From Clostridium sp. (lineage in GTDB: Bacteria > Bacillota > Clostridia > Clostridiales > Clostridiaceae), in assembly GCA_029851835.1 (NCBI GenBank), contig JARKVD010000011.1, positions 1-64,000 on the forward strand: a DNA stretch of 64,000 nucleotides, in the 5' to 3' direction. This document shows positions 1 through 7,328 of the stretch, piece after piece. The position numbers and the translations under genes were made by a program. Under the pieces are notes generated by a model that ran no database searches, was not told the DNA's origin, and worked only from the letters and a program-made list of their open reading frames with translations. Within the stretch, counting starts at the first letter, position 1. The number at the start of each line of letters is the position of its first letter.

Positions 1-221
1 GGGTGTTCTTGACATGCAAATTATTTACTATTATATTAAAATCAAGGCATGGGGTCACCTCATGACCTCCATGCCCTTTAAAATAATTATCATAGAAAGC
101 TATTTACAGAAATAATTTCACACTCTCCAAAAGAATGAAAAATGGTTTTATATTGATGAAAATGGTGATATTCTCTTTTAGTAATTAAGATAACAATCAA
201 TCACTGTTGCTAATTTCTATT
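1..221. other. intergenic stretch with one hairpin
   Basis: No gene is visible. Positions 46-75 form an inverted repeat (GGCATGG-GGTCA against TGACCTCCATGCC, one bulged base) with a 5-nt loop. It looks like the terminator of a gene lying left of the window, but no long T-run follows. The rest is AT-rich sequence with no recognised content. Confidence 0.4.
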
Positions 222-345
222 CACATTCTTGAAATAAATTAACAACCTGATCTTCCTTGCTTACATCAGCTTGAATAAACATAGCCGATCCACCATTATC
301 TATAATTTCATTTACAACTGCATTTCCTCTTTCCTCATTACGCCA
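222..345 (-). pseudogene. fragment of a short-chain dehydrogenase/reductase
   Basis: The minus strand reads about 40 codons, NEERGNAVVNEIIDNGG... followed by FIQADVSKEDQVVNLF and a stop. This is the segment of classical SDR enzymes after the Rossmann beta-2 strand: the helix and then the (A/C)DVS motif that contacts the cofactor adenine. The glycine-rich TGxxxGIG motif and the YxxxK catalytic residues are missing on both sides, and an in-frame stop lies just upstream. It is therefore a truncated remnant, sitting directly after the terminator of the ferredoxin-like gene. Family assignment is firm; the original substrate cannot be judged. Confidence 0.75.
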
Positions 346-351
346 TAATCT

Positions 352-392
352 AAAAAGAGACTAAACCACAATGTGTGATTTAGTCTCTTTTT
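352..392 (-). terminator. terminator of the ferredoxin-like gene
   Basis: Fourteen-bp stem AAAAAGAGACTAAA / TTTAGTCTCTTTTT immediately after the stop codon of the minus-strand gene, with T-runs on both strands. Confidence 0.85.
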
Positions 393-1160
393 TTACTGTA
401 TAATTTCTCCTGCTGTGCTTACAATAACTTCCTTATAGTTTACGATAACTCCTGATTTCAGCATTGCTCCCTTAACTGCTGTTACAATTCCGGAGCAGCA
501 TGGAACCTCCATACGAACTACAGTTATACTTTTTATTTCATTATTTCTTAAAATTTCAGCAAGTTTTTCCTCATAAAACTTATTGTCATCAAGTTTTGGA
601 CAGCCTATTACTGTTATTTTATCCTTCATAAATTCCTGATGGAAATTTCCATAGGCATAAGCAGTACAATCAGCAGCTATTAAAATATGTGCACCTTTTA
701 AATATGGTGCTGAAGTATTTATCAGCTTTAACTGCACTGGCCATTGCATTAATTCTGAAGGATTTTCATTTGAAACTTCTTCTTTAACTTTAGTTGTTTC
801 TTTAACCGTTAGATTAAGTAAACTTGTCTTTGGTCTCCCAATGGATTTTGCCATAGTCCCTGGACATCCACATGGCATTTTCTCTAAATCCTTTTTAGGA
901 GCAGCTACTTCTCCATTTTCTAATTCCTTTATTCTAGCTTGTACTGCATCGTCATCATATTCTTCTGCTTCTCTCTCAATCATTTCTATTGCACCTGTAG
1001 GACAATTAGGAAGACAGTCCCCCAATCCATCACAATATATATCACTTACAAGCTTTGCTTTACCATCAATTAATTCTATAGCTCTTTCATGGCAGGCTGT
1101 AACACATAATCCACATCCATTACACTTTTCTTCATGTATTTTTATAATATTTCTTTTCAT
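393..1160 (-). CDS. 4Fe-4S ferredoxin-like protein (FrdX/Hcp-associated type)
   Basis: 255-residue soluble iron-sulfur protein. The N-terminus carries a canonical cluster site CNGCGLCVTAC (C13, C16, C19, C23). A second site has C43, C49, C53 with Leu46 where the second Cys of CxxCxxC would be, so it has only three classical ligands. Further Cys pairs occur in MPCGCPG (about residue 97) and PCCSGI (about residue 222), which may supply other ligands. Proteins of this shape are known in anaerobes next to hcp or in nitrosative-stress regulons and probably carry electrons; here no hcp is adjacent. AAGGGGGAG precedes the ATG. A palindromic operator lies about 85 bp upstream, and a terminator directly follows the stop. 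The redox partner is unknown. Confidence 0.75.
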   Translation of the reverse strand: MKRNIIKIHEEKCNGCGLCVTACHERAIELIDGKAKLVSDIYCDGLGDCLPNCPTGAIEMIEREAEEYDDDAVQARIKELENGEVAAPKKDLEKMPCGCPGTMAKSIGRPKTSLLNLTVKETTKVKEEVSNENPSELMQWPVQLKLINTSAPYLKGAHILIAADCTAYAYGNFHQEFMKDKITVIGCPKLDDNKFYEEKLAEILRNNEIKSITVVRMEVPCCSGIVTAVKGAMLKSGVIVNYKEVIVSTAGEIIQ

Positions 1161-1243
1161 ACTTAAACTCTCCCCCTTAGCAATTAATAATTAACACTTC
1201 TTTATCTTTATTATAATTATATAAATATACATCTCAAAAGTAT

Positions 1244-1257
1244 GTAACATATGTTAC
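1244..1257. promoter_or_regulatory. palindromic operator, Crp/Fnr (HcpR-like) type
   Basis: Perfect 14-bp palindrome GTAACATATGTTAC, just upstream of a plausible minus-strand promoter (TTGAGA at 1237-1232, 16-bp spacer, TATAAT at 1215-1210) for the ferredoxin-like gene. Size and symmetry match Crp/Fnr-family sites. HcpR is suggested only because HcpR regulons typically include such ferredoxins. Confidence 0.6.
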
Positions 1258-1359
1258 CCACTCATATTTTTCTTTTTAATAAATTCTTCTATTTTATTTA
1301 CTTTATTACATACTAAATTATATAATATTTTTATTAGTGGATTTTAAGGAGTGTTAAAA

Positions 1360-1524
1360 ATGATACCAATAAATTATGTAGTTATATCTTTTGATGGAGA
1401 TTATGCAGTCCTAAAAGATGAAAACAACAATGAAAATAGAGTTGCCATTGCTTTACTTCCTGAAGGGATAAGAGTTGGAACTAAATTACTTTTTGAATGC
1501 TTTGAATATAGTATAGTTGAATAA
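1360..1524 (+). CDS. small DUF3006-family protein
   Basis: A 54-codon gene starting MIPINYVVISFDGDYAVL and ending FEYSIVE, with AAGGAGTG 8 nt before the ATG. The pattern 'x-FDGDYAVL-x-DE ... LPEG-x-x-x-G-x-x-L' is that of the DUF3006 family, small single-domain proteins of about 50-80 residues common in clostridia, with no known function; they resemble a small beta-barrel. No signal peptide or membrane segment is present, so it is predicted cytoplasmic. It stands alone between divergent and convergent genes and ends in its own terminator. Ribosome site, length and family pattern support a real gene. Confidence 0.8.
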   Translation: MIPINYVVISFDGDYAVLKDENNNENRVAIALLPEGIRVGTKLLFECFEYSIVE

Positions 1525-1526
1525 AC

Positions 1527-1561
1527 AAAATGGTCAGTAGCACTAAGCTTCTGTCCATTTT
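1527..1561. terminator. terminator after the DUF3006 gene
   Basis: Stem AAAATGGTCAG / CTGTCCATTTT (one mismatch) followed by T's. It is nearly the same as the MATE-gene terminator at 5409-5441, which is significant because the MATE tail is also duplicated here. Confidence 0.8.
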
Positions 1562-1566
1562 TTACT

Positions 1567-1640
1567 TTATATTTATATTAAAGCTCTATTTCTCCATGTT
1601 CCTTTTTTTCACCTTAATGCCAAAATACCACCCTCATGCT
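1567..1640 (-). pseudogene. decayed 3' end of a MATE efflux gene
   Basis: About 31 bases (around 1578-1608) are identical to the last codons and stop of the MATE gene ending at 5455, encoding KKGTWRNRALI plus stop. Further upstream on the minus strand the similarity continues weakly (codons resembling RAVIFYIRW) but is broken by a frameshift and a stop. The neighbouring terminator is also shared. It is therefore a remnant of a second copy of that gene's 3' end. A hairpin at 1628-1670 overlaps it. Confidence 0.7.
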
Positions 1641-1670
1641 AAATAACTAGATTTCTTAGCATAAGGATGG
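1628..1670. terminator. inverted repeat, probable terminator of the ABC operon
   Basis: CCACCCTCATGCTAA pairs with TTAGCATAAGGATGG (13 of 15) around a 13-nt loop. It lies 125 bp beyond the stop of the minus-strand ABC permease. The T-run is weak. Confidence 0.5.
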
Positions 1671-1794
1671 CTCTTAAAACCTCTTAAATATTTTATTAAG
1701 CATACGTTTATCTCTTATTTCCTATAACATCTATACGAATGTGTGGAAAGACATCTGAAAAATCGAATTATTCATATACTACTTTTACTATTAA

Positions 1795-4281
1795 TCATTC
1801 AACACTTCTAATAGAATCCACTATGGTTGATCTAAATAATTGTCTACCCGAAATCACAGATGATATAGTTGTAACTATAATAGTTATCGTACTTATAATT
1901 AATATCATTATACTAGGAAAAGTCCATGTTGAATTTTTTGATATTAAATCTATAAAGTAAGTTACTAAGGTTCCCAATGAACATCCTAAAATACTTGCTA
2001 GAACACCATATAAAATACCTTCAACTATAAGCATTTGTTTTACTTCATCATGACCAAAACCTATAGCTCTTAAAACTCCTATCTCTCTACTCCTCATTAT
2101 AACGTTCATCTTCATAATATTTATTAAATTAATCATACTTACAGTAGCTACTATAAATATGAAGCTATACAATATAAAACTTAGCTGAGTATTTTGACTT
2201 TTAATTTCTTTATACTCTTCATTAAAAGATTTTATATTGGCTTCTCTTATTTTTTTCAAATCTACTTTTAAGTTGCTATATGCTTCCTCATACTTCACAC
2301 CATCATCGATTGACATATCAATTAAGTTATATCCATTCATATCTAAATATTTAGTTGCTATCTCATCACTAATAATAACCGAAATGCTAATACGTCCATC
2401 TGGAATTTGAAATCTTGTATCATCAATCAATGCCCCTACCTTAAATTCTTGACTACTAGCACCTATTTTTTCACCATTCTCATCATATTTCTCAAAATAT
2501 ATCTCTATCTTATCACCTACTTTTACATTGGTATAATTATAGTTGTTTAAATTTTGAGCAATAGCTAATGTAGTTTCATTATTTAAGTTATCTAAACTTC
2601 CTTCAATCACTTTATTCTTAGTATTTTCTAAAGTACTTTTGTCATAGGCATAGAGCATAGTGTCAAAATTATATATTCCTTTTTCAAATTCATCTCTTTT
2701 AGTTTCACTTTCTTTACCTTTTGCCTTTAAATAACTTAAGCCATCTGAAGTTACCATTTCTTTATCTACATATACATTTACTATTTGAGATTTAACTTTT
2801 GAAATAATACTTACTCCCTCTACATCGCTTACTTTATCTATATCCTGTACGCTTAATCCTGCATTATTATTAGATGTAATTTTAAAATCGGCATCTCCAT
2901 AACTATTTTTAAATTTTACAGTTGGGTCTGCTTGTTTTATCAAATAACATGCCGATATAAGTAGCAATATTGTCATACTCAAAGATATTATTGAAGTTAT
3001 AAACTTCTTCTTATTTCTTCTTATATTTGTAACTGCAATTATGTTTGAAAATTTAACCTTTTTACTACCGATTTTAAAATTATCAATTGAAATCTTATCT
3101 TTCTTTAAATTTATATTATCATTTTCATTTATAGCTTCCATTGGAGATACCTTAGCTGCTTTCTTTGATGGAAAATAAGTTCCTATAATAACTGCAAACA
3201 ATCCTATAATAAATGAACCTATAACCCCTACTTTTGGCATAGCTAGCAAACTAGATAATTTCTCATAATTTAGGTATATCATCATTAATTTTATAACTGT
3301 ATTACCAATAATTATTCCTATGGGTATAAAAACCATACCAATAATTATTCCTTCTATCATCACTAAAGCCTTTATTTTGTTTGGTGATGCTCCTAGTGCC
3401 CTCAGAATTCCGAATTGCTTTTTTCTTTCCATCACAGATACTGCAAATATGTTATAAATATTTATACTTACAACCACTCCAAAAATAATAAATAAAATAT
3501 AACATACAAAATTTAGAGTTTTCACTCCTCTCAATAATATTATTTTCTCATTATTAGCTCTGAAGTGAATGTTAGAATATTTACTATTGTTATTTAAAAG
3601 TAAAGTTCCATCATTTATTGAATGCCGAGAGTTTAAATTTATAAATCCATCATATGTTACTTTTTTATTTTCCAATTGCTTCTCAGCAAATTCTCTAGTT
3701 ACCCATCCAATTGCCGATGGACTATTATCTGTTAAAAGTGAATTATATTCAAATATACCAACTAGTGTGAATTCATTCTCTACTTCCTCCGTTTCCTCTT
3801 TTGATATATATTCCAACTTATGTTTAAGCTTAATTTTATCTCCTATGTTATACTCCTTAGGAAGATAATCTAAGATCCATTGTTCTAAAGCTATTTCATT
3901 ATCCAAATTAGGTTTACGCCCTTCTTTAAACTTAACATTCATAAAGTTAGTAATATTATCATCATATCCCTTAATATCAATAGAATACTTTGTATTTTCT
4001 AGCTCCAAACTTCCAAGTGGTAATATTGCCGCCAAGTCACTTACAACTTCATCTTCTTTCAGTTTATCTAAATTTTTATTATCTGATGTATTAATTATGA
4101 TATCATAATATGCACCTAACCAATTCTTTTGATTCTGAATTAAAGCCTTAATAAAAGATTCCTTCATTATAGCTAATGACATAATTAAAGTTATAGACAA
4201 AATTATTCCTACTGCTATAGCCATAACTCTTTTCTTGTTTTTTATAATATACTTTGGTATTATTCCCCAAAAACTCCTCAC
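1795..4281 (-). CDS. ABC transporter permease, FtsX/MacB type, two FtsX domains
   Basis: 828-residue membrane protein. A first TM helix (about residues 19-40) is followed by a large extracytoplasmic domain, then three TM helices with the FtsX signature (FGILRALGASPNKIKALVMIEG). A second TM helix, second extracellular domain and second FtsX core (EIGVLRAIGFGHDEVKQMLIVEG) complete the protein, about 10 TM helices in all. Such permeases drive mechanotransmission or export of peptides, lipids or lipoproteins rather than classical import. The GTG start overlaps the stop of the ATPase gene (TAGTG), so the two are translationally coupled. The substrate is unknown; no adjacent sensor kinase marks it as a BceAB system. 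An AT-rich codon pattern matches its neighbours. Confidence 0.9.
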   Translation of the reverse strand: MRSFWGIIPKYIIKNKKRVMAIAVGIILSITLIMSLAIMKESFIKALIQNQKNWLGAYYDIIINTSDNKNLDKLKEDEVVSDLAAILPLGSLELENTKYSIDIKGYDDNITNFMNVKFKEGRKPNLDNEIALEQWILDYLPKEYNIGDKIKLKHKLEYISKEETEEVENEFTLVGIFEYNSLLTDNSPSAIGWVTREFAEKQLENKKVTYDGFINLNSRHSINDGTLLLNNNSKYSNIHFRANNEKIILLRGVKTLNFVCYILFIIFGVVVSINIYNIFAVSVMERKKQFGILRALGASPNKIKALVMIEGIIIGMVFIPIGIIIGNTVIKLMMIYLNYEKLSSLLAMPKVGVIGSFIIGLFAVIIGTYFPSKKAAKVSPMEAINENDNINLKKDKISIDNFKIGSKKVKFSNIIAVTNIRRNKKKFITSIISLSMTILLLISACYLIKQADPTVKFKNSYGDADFKITSNNNAGLSVQDIDKVSDVEGVSIISKVKSQIVNVYVDKEMVTSDGLSYLKAKGKESETKRDEFEKGIYNFDTMLYAYDKSTLENTKNKVIEGSLDNLNNETTLAIAQNLNNYNYTNVKVGDKIEIYFEKYDENGEKIGASSQEFKVGALIDDTRFQIPDGRISISVIISDEIATKYLDMNGYNLIDMSIDDGVKYEEAYSNLKVDLKKIREANIKSFNEEYKEIKSQNTQLSFILYSFIFIVATVSMINLINIMKMNVIMRSREIGVLRAIGFGHDEVKQMLIVEGILYGVLASILGCSLGTLVTYFIDLISKNSTWTFPSIMILIISTITIIVTTISSVISGRQLFRSTIVDSIRSVE

Positions 4282-4961
4282 TACTTCACCTTCTTGTCAT
4301 CAGTAATTATTCCATCTGAAATAGTTATAATTCTATCTGCCATAGCTGCTATACTATTATCATGTGTAATCATTATCAATGTTTGATTATAAATTTTTAT
4401 AGTTTTCTTTAAAAGTTCTAATACCTCTTTACTATTCTTACTATCTAAATTTCCTGTAGGCTCATCTGCAAATATTATTGTTGGTTTATTAGCCAAAGCT
4501 CTTGCTATTGATACTCTTTGCTGTTGGCCACCCGATAACTCACCTGGAAGATGTCTTCGTCTTTCATTTATATCAAGAACATCCATAAGTTCTGCTATAT
4601 ATTCTTCATCTACACTCCTTCCATCCATCAGTACAGGTAATTTTATATTCTCCTCTGCTGAAAGAATAGGTAGCAAGTTAAATGCTTGAAATATAAATCC
4701 TATATTTCTTCTTCTATATCTTGAAATTTCCTTTTCACTCATAGCATAAATATCTTTCTCCTTTATAAATACTTGTCCTGAAGATGGCTTATCAAGCCCA
4801 GCTAAAAGGTGAAGTAATGTACTCTTACCTGAACCGCTAGGTCCAACAATAGCTATAAACTCACCTTGTACCACTTCAATGTTAGTTGGCTTTAATGCTT
4901 TAACCAAAGTTTCTTTAGCACCATAATTTTTAGTTAAATTATTTGTTCTCAATAATATCAT
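4281..4961 (-). CDS. ABC transporter ATP-binding protein, MacB/LolD type
   Basis: 226-residue cytoplasmic ATPase that powers the FtsX-type permease downstream. Visible motifs are Walker A GPSGSGKST (residues 40-48), the Q-loop IFQAFNLLP, the signature LSGGQQQRVSIARAL, Walker B IIFADEPTGNLDS, and the H-loop MITHD. GNLDS after Walker B and the roughly 225-residue length are typical of the MacB/LolD/BceA subfamily. AGGAGAG lies 8 nt before the ATG. The gene is first in a two-gene operon and has a leader with a perfect 14-bp hairpin at 5013-5056. Confidence 0.93.
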   Translation of the reverse strand: MILLRTNNLTKNYGAKETLVKALKPTNIEVVQGEFIAIVGPSGSGKSTLLHLLAGLDKPSSGQVFIKEKDIYAMSEKEISRYRRRNIGFIFQAFNLLPILSAEENIKLPVLMDGRSVDEEYIAELMDVLDINERRRHLPGELSGGQQQRVSIARALANKPTIIFADEPTGNLDSKNSKEVLELLKKTIKIYNQTLIMITHDNSIAAMADRIITISDGIITDDKKVK

Positions 4962-5012
4962 ATTTATTTCTCTCCTACTAAACCCACTTTTAAAATTATT
5001 TATTATATAAAA

Positions 5013-5056
5013 ATAGTTGCAATAAAAATTCTATCCCGATCCTTTATTGCAACTAT
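5013..5056 (-). promoter_or_regulatory. leader hairpin upstream of the ABC operon
   Basis: Perfect 14-bp stem ATAGTTGCAATAAA / TTTATTGCAACTAT with a 16-nt loop. Read on the minus strand it is followed by TTTTTATATAA and lies about 50 nt before the ATPase start. It may be an attenuator in the leader, or the terminator of vanished upstream sequence. Confidence 0.5.
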
Positions 5057-5250
5057 ATTTTATATCAATTTAACAACTATTCCTAAAGATCTAATTTATT
5101 AACTAAACAGTACTAAGCCATTGTTTAATAATATAAGTATTCTATAACCGCTTTTATTTTCCTCTTTTTTCCATTGCCTAGTTTGAAGAATTTTATGTGT
5201 TTTATATTTATTACCTTAGACCCATGTGAAATAAATACTAAAAATTTGGA

Positions 5251-5275
5251 GACTATCAGAATGATGGTCTTTTTG
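5251..5275. terminator. terminator-like hairpin without an adjacent gene
   Basis: AGACTATC-AGAAT-GATGGTCT (7 of 8 paired) followed by T's on the plus strand. No gene feeds it on either strand. It lies in the 4962-5454 gap, which otherwise holds the ABC leader and the intron remnant. Confidence 0.4.
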
Positions 5276-5344
5276 TGATACAACTTTTCTATTCTAAAAT
5301 TATAATTATTTTTATCTTGACAAAACTTAGCATATCTTCTCTTA

Positions 5345-5402
5345 AACTACTATATCGTGTTAGTGGCTTTCACCCTTAAAATTACACCCATTCCGGGCGC
5401 AC
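5345..5402 (-). mobile_element. 5' fragment of a group IIC intron
   Basis: On the minus strand the sequence begins GTGCGCCCGGAATGGGTG at 5402 and continues with AGGGTGAAAGCCACTAAC. This matches position by position the start of bacterial class C group II introns (for example the Oceanobacillus intron, which begins GUGUGCCCGGCAUGGGUG and continues AGGGUGAGAGUCCCGAAC). Class C introns insert just after terminator hairpins, and this copy starts right after the hairpin and T-tract of the MATE gene. Domain V and the reverse transcriptase were not found, so only about 60 nt of domain I remain. Confidence 0.8.
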
Positions 5403-5408
5403 TAAACA

Positions 5409-5441
5409 AAATGGACAGTAAGCTTAAGCCACTGTCCATTT
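5409..5441 (-). terminator. terminator of the MATE gene
   Basis: Perfect 11-bp stem AAATGGACAGT / ACTGTCCATTT. On the minus strand it is followed by TGTTTA, where the group II intron sequence begins. Confidence 0.85.
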
Positions 5442-5454
5442 ATATTCTAATCCT

Positions 5455-6798
5455 TTAAATTAAAGCTCTATTTCTCCATGTTCCTTTTTTCCATCTAATA
5501 TAAAATATCACCGCTCTTATACATTCATCTAGCATCATAGCAATCCAAACTCCAGCAATACCCCAACCAAGGCCTATTCCAAAAATATAGGATAAAAAGG
5601 TTGCTATAATCCACATGGATAATATTCCAATTGAAATTGGAAACTTAATATCTCCCGCTGCCTGCATTCCTCTTACAAGAACCATATTAAATGCTCTTCC
5701 AATCTCTAAAAAGATATCAATAAATAATACTAGTTTACCTAACTGTAAAATTTCTTTATTAGATGTAAATATTCCTATTAAACTATCACTGAATAAAAAT
5801 AGCAATGCAGCTATTATTATTGAAGATATAACTGCAGGCTTTAAAGTATCTAAAACCATTTTAGAAGCTTCTTCCTCTTCACCGGCACCCATTAAATATC
5901 CTACTCTAATTTGATTTGCTTGTGATACTGCAGAAGCAAACATATATGTAAACCATGCAAGAATTGTTACATAAGACCTGACCTTTACAATATTTGTCCC
6001 CAGCATATTTACAAAGGTTAAAATAACCATTTGAGATGCATTATAAGAAATTGACTCTCCTCCTGCTGGAAGACCAATCATCATAAGTCTTCTAAATGTA
6101 GCTTTAGGAAATGGGAACATATACCTTAGTGATACATTTCCCTTAATCTTCTTTTTAAACATATATATAATTACCATAACACCAATGAGCCTGCTTGCCA
6201 CACTGGAAATAGCAGCCCCCGCGATTCCTAGCTTTGGAAGTCCAAACATTCCATATATTAAAATAAAATTACCAACAATATTAATCATATTAACTAAAGC
6301 TGAAATATACATTCCCTGCTTCATAAGTCCATTGCTTCTAAATATAGCTGCATAGGTCATAAAAATTCCTTGAAGAAATATTCCTCCACCTATAATGTTC
6401 ATATATAATTTTGCATCTACTAAAAGCTCCGCAGGAAGCTTTATTAAAGCAAATATACTATCACTAAATAAAAATAAAAAAATACTTATAATTATGCTAA
6501 AGGCTAAATTCGAAAATACTGCTACAGAATATATTTCTGAAACTTTATTATACCTCTGGGACCCTAAATACTGTGATACTAATATGGTAGCTGCCATAGT
6601 CACCACACTAAAAGTTATTACTAATACATTCATTATTTGATTTACATTTCCTATGGCTGCTACTGCATTTTCCGAAACCCTGCTAATCATTATCTGATCC
6701 ACATTATTTACAAGAATCTGTAGCACTAACTCTATAAAAATAGGCCATGTAAGCATAAATAAGGATGCTTTCTTGTTTATATTCATGGTTCCTTCCAT
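5455..6798 (-). CDS. MATE family efflux transporter
   Basis: 447-residue polytopic inner-membrane protein with about 12 hydrophobic helices in two homologous six-helix bundles, typical of Na+- or H+-coupled multidrug and toxin extrusion pumps. Family landmarks are the N-terminal FMLTWPIFIELVLQILVNNVDQIMISR and the second-half GLPAGGESISYNASQMV. An upstream in-frame ATG at 6852 would add 18 codons, but those codons lie inside the 74-bp tandem repeat, and GGGGGAT sits directly before the ATG at 6798, so the shorter start is chosen. Substrate is unknown. It is monocistronic, with a terminator just after the stop. A degenerate copy of its tail lies at 1567-1640. Confidence 0.9.
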   Translation of the reverse strand: MEGTMNINKKASLFMLTWPIFIELVLQILVNNVDQIMISRVSENAVAAIGNVNQIMNVLVITFSVVTMAATILVSQYLGSQRYNKVSEIYSVAVFSNLAFSIIISIFLFLFSDSIFALIKLPAELLVDAKLYMNIIGGGIFLQGIFMTYAAIFRSNGLMKQGMYISALVNMINIVGNFILIYGMFGLPKLGIAGAAISSVASRLIGVMVIIYMFKKKIKGNVSLRYMFPFPKATFRRLMMIGLPAGGESISYNASQMVILTFVNMLGTNIVKVRSYVTILAWFTYMFASAVSQANQIRVGYLMGAGEEEEASKMVLDTLKPAVISSIIIAALLFLFSDSLIGIFTSNKEILQLGKLVLFIDIFLEIGRAFNMVLVRGMQAAGDIKFPISIGILSMWIIATFLSYIFGIGLGWGIAGVWIAMMLDECIRAVIFYIRWKKGTWRNRALI

Positions 6799-6824
6799 TT
6801 TTTTATCCCCCTTTTTAATTTTAT

Positions 6825-7027
6825 AAGGAAACTCCTTTTCATATTCATTCAAAGGAGTAAGTTCGCTTTAACCAAATCAAAGATTTGGAATCTTACTTAA
6901 GGAAACTCCTTTTCATATTCATTCAAAGGAGTAAGTTCGCTTTAACCAAATCAAAGATTTGGAATCTCACTTAAGGAAACCCCTTTTCATATTCATTCAA
7001 AGGAGTAAGTTCGCTTTAACCAAATCA
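6825..7027. repeat. 74-bp tandem direct repeat, 2.7 copies
   Basis: Copies start at 6825, 6899 and 6973 (the last truncated after 55 bp) and differ at only a few bases. Each contains an ACTCCTTT ... AAAGGAGT hairpin and the segment AAATCAAAGATTTGGAATC. The same modules appear at 13821-13992, 33971-34140 and 58095-58148, so this is an amplified member of a dispersed family. It lies upstream of the MATE gene. Confidence 0.92.
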
Positions 7028-7028
7028 C

Positions 7029-7142
7029 ACGTCCCCTTGAGAACATAGGTTGGGATGTTCTCTTATAGGTTGTACATGATTAATCCCATAATAGATTAAG
7101 CTTATAGCTCTCTCATGTCAATACTTAGTTCAATGAGGACGT
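7029..7142. other. strongly folded 114-nt element, possible structured RNA or element end
   Basis: Nested inverted repeats: outer stem ACGTCC (7029-7034) with GGACGT (7137-7142); GAGAACAT/ATGTTCTC (7039-7046 with 7055-7062); ACATGA/TCATGT (7074-7079 with 7113-7118); and TTAATC/GATTAA (7080-7085 with 7094-7099). The loop TTGGG could pair with CCCA in the inner hairpin. It lies between divergent genes (MATE minus, DUF2935 plus), so it could be a leader of either or the relic of an inserted element. It matches no riboswitch class I can recall. Confidence 0.5.
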
Positions 7143-7249
7143 ATACAAATTTTTCTACTTATGTTTATAAATATTTTTTCTTCAATATAGCAATAAGTAA
7201 TGTAACTATGTCTCCCTAATATCAGATGAATATGATTTACATTTATAAC

Positions 7250-7278
7250 TTTGATAATACTAAGTAACATTTTTAAAT
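7250..7278 (+). promoter_or_regulatory. probable promoter of the DUF2935 gene
   Basis: TTGATA, a 17-bp spacer, then TAAATA, about 50 bp before the start codon, which is preceded by AGAGAGG. Confidence 0.5.
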
Positions 7279-7328
7279 ATAACTAATACAATGATAGTAA
7301 TAATTACTATATATAAGAGAGGTAATCG

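Noticed and set aside
841-1194. Plus-strand ORF opposite the ferredoxin-like gene
   Set aside because: It is antisense to a well-supported gene, has no ribosome site and no family features.
6825-7027. CRISPR array
   Set aside because: The repeats are 74 bp, directly adjoining and without variable spacers, and no cas genes are near.
7029-7142. Retron msr-msd RNA
   Set aside because: End stems and inner hairpins resemble one superficially, but no reverse transcriptase gene lies nearby.
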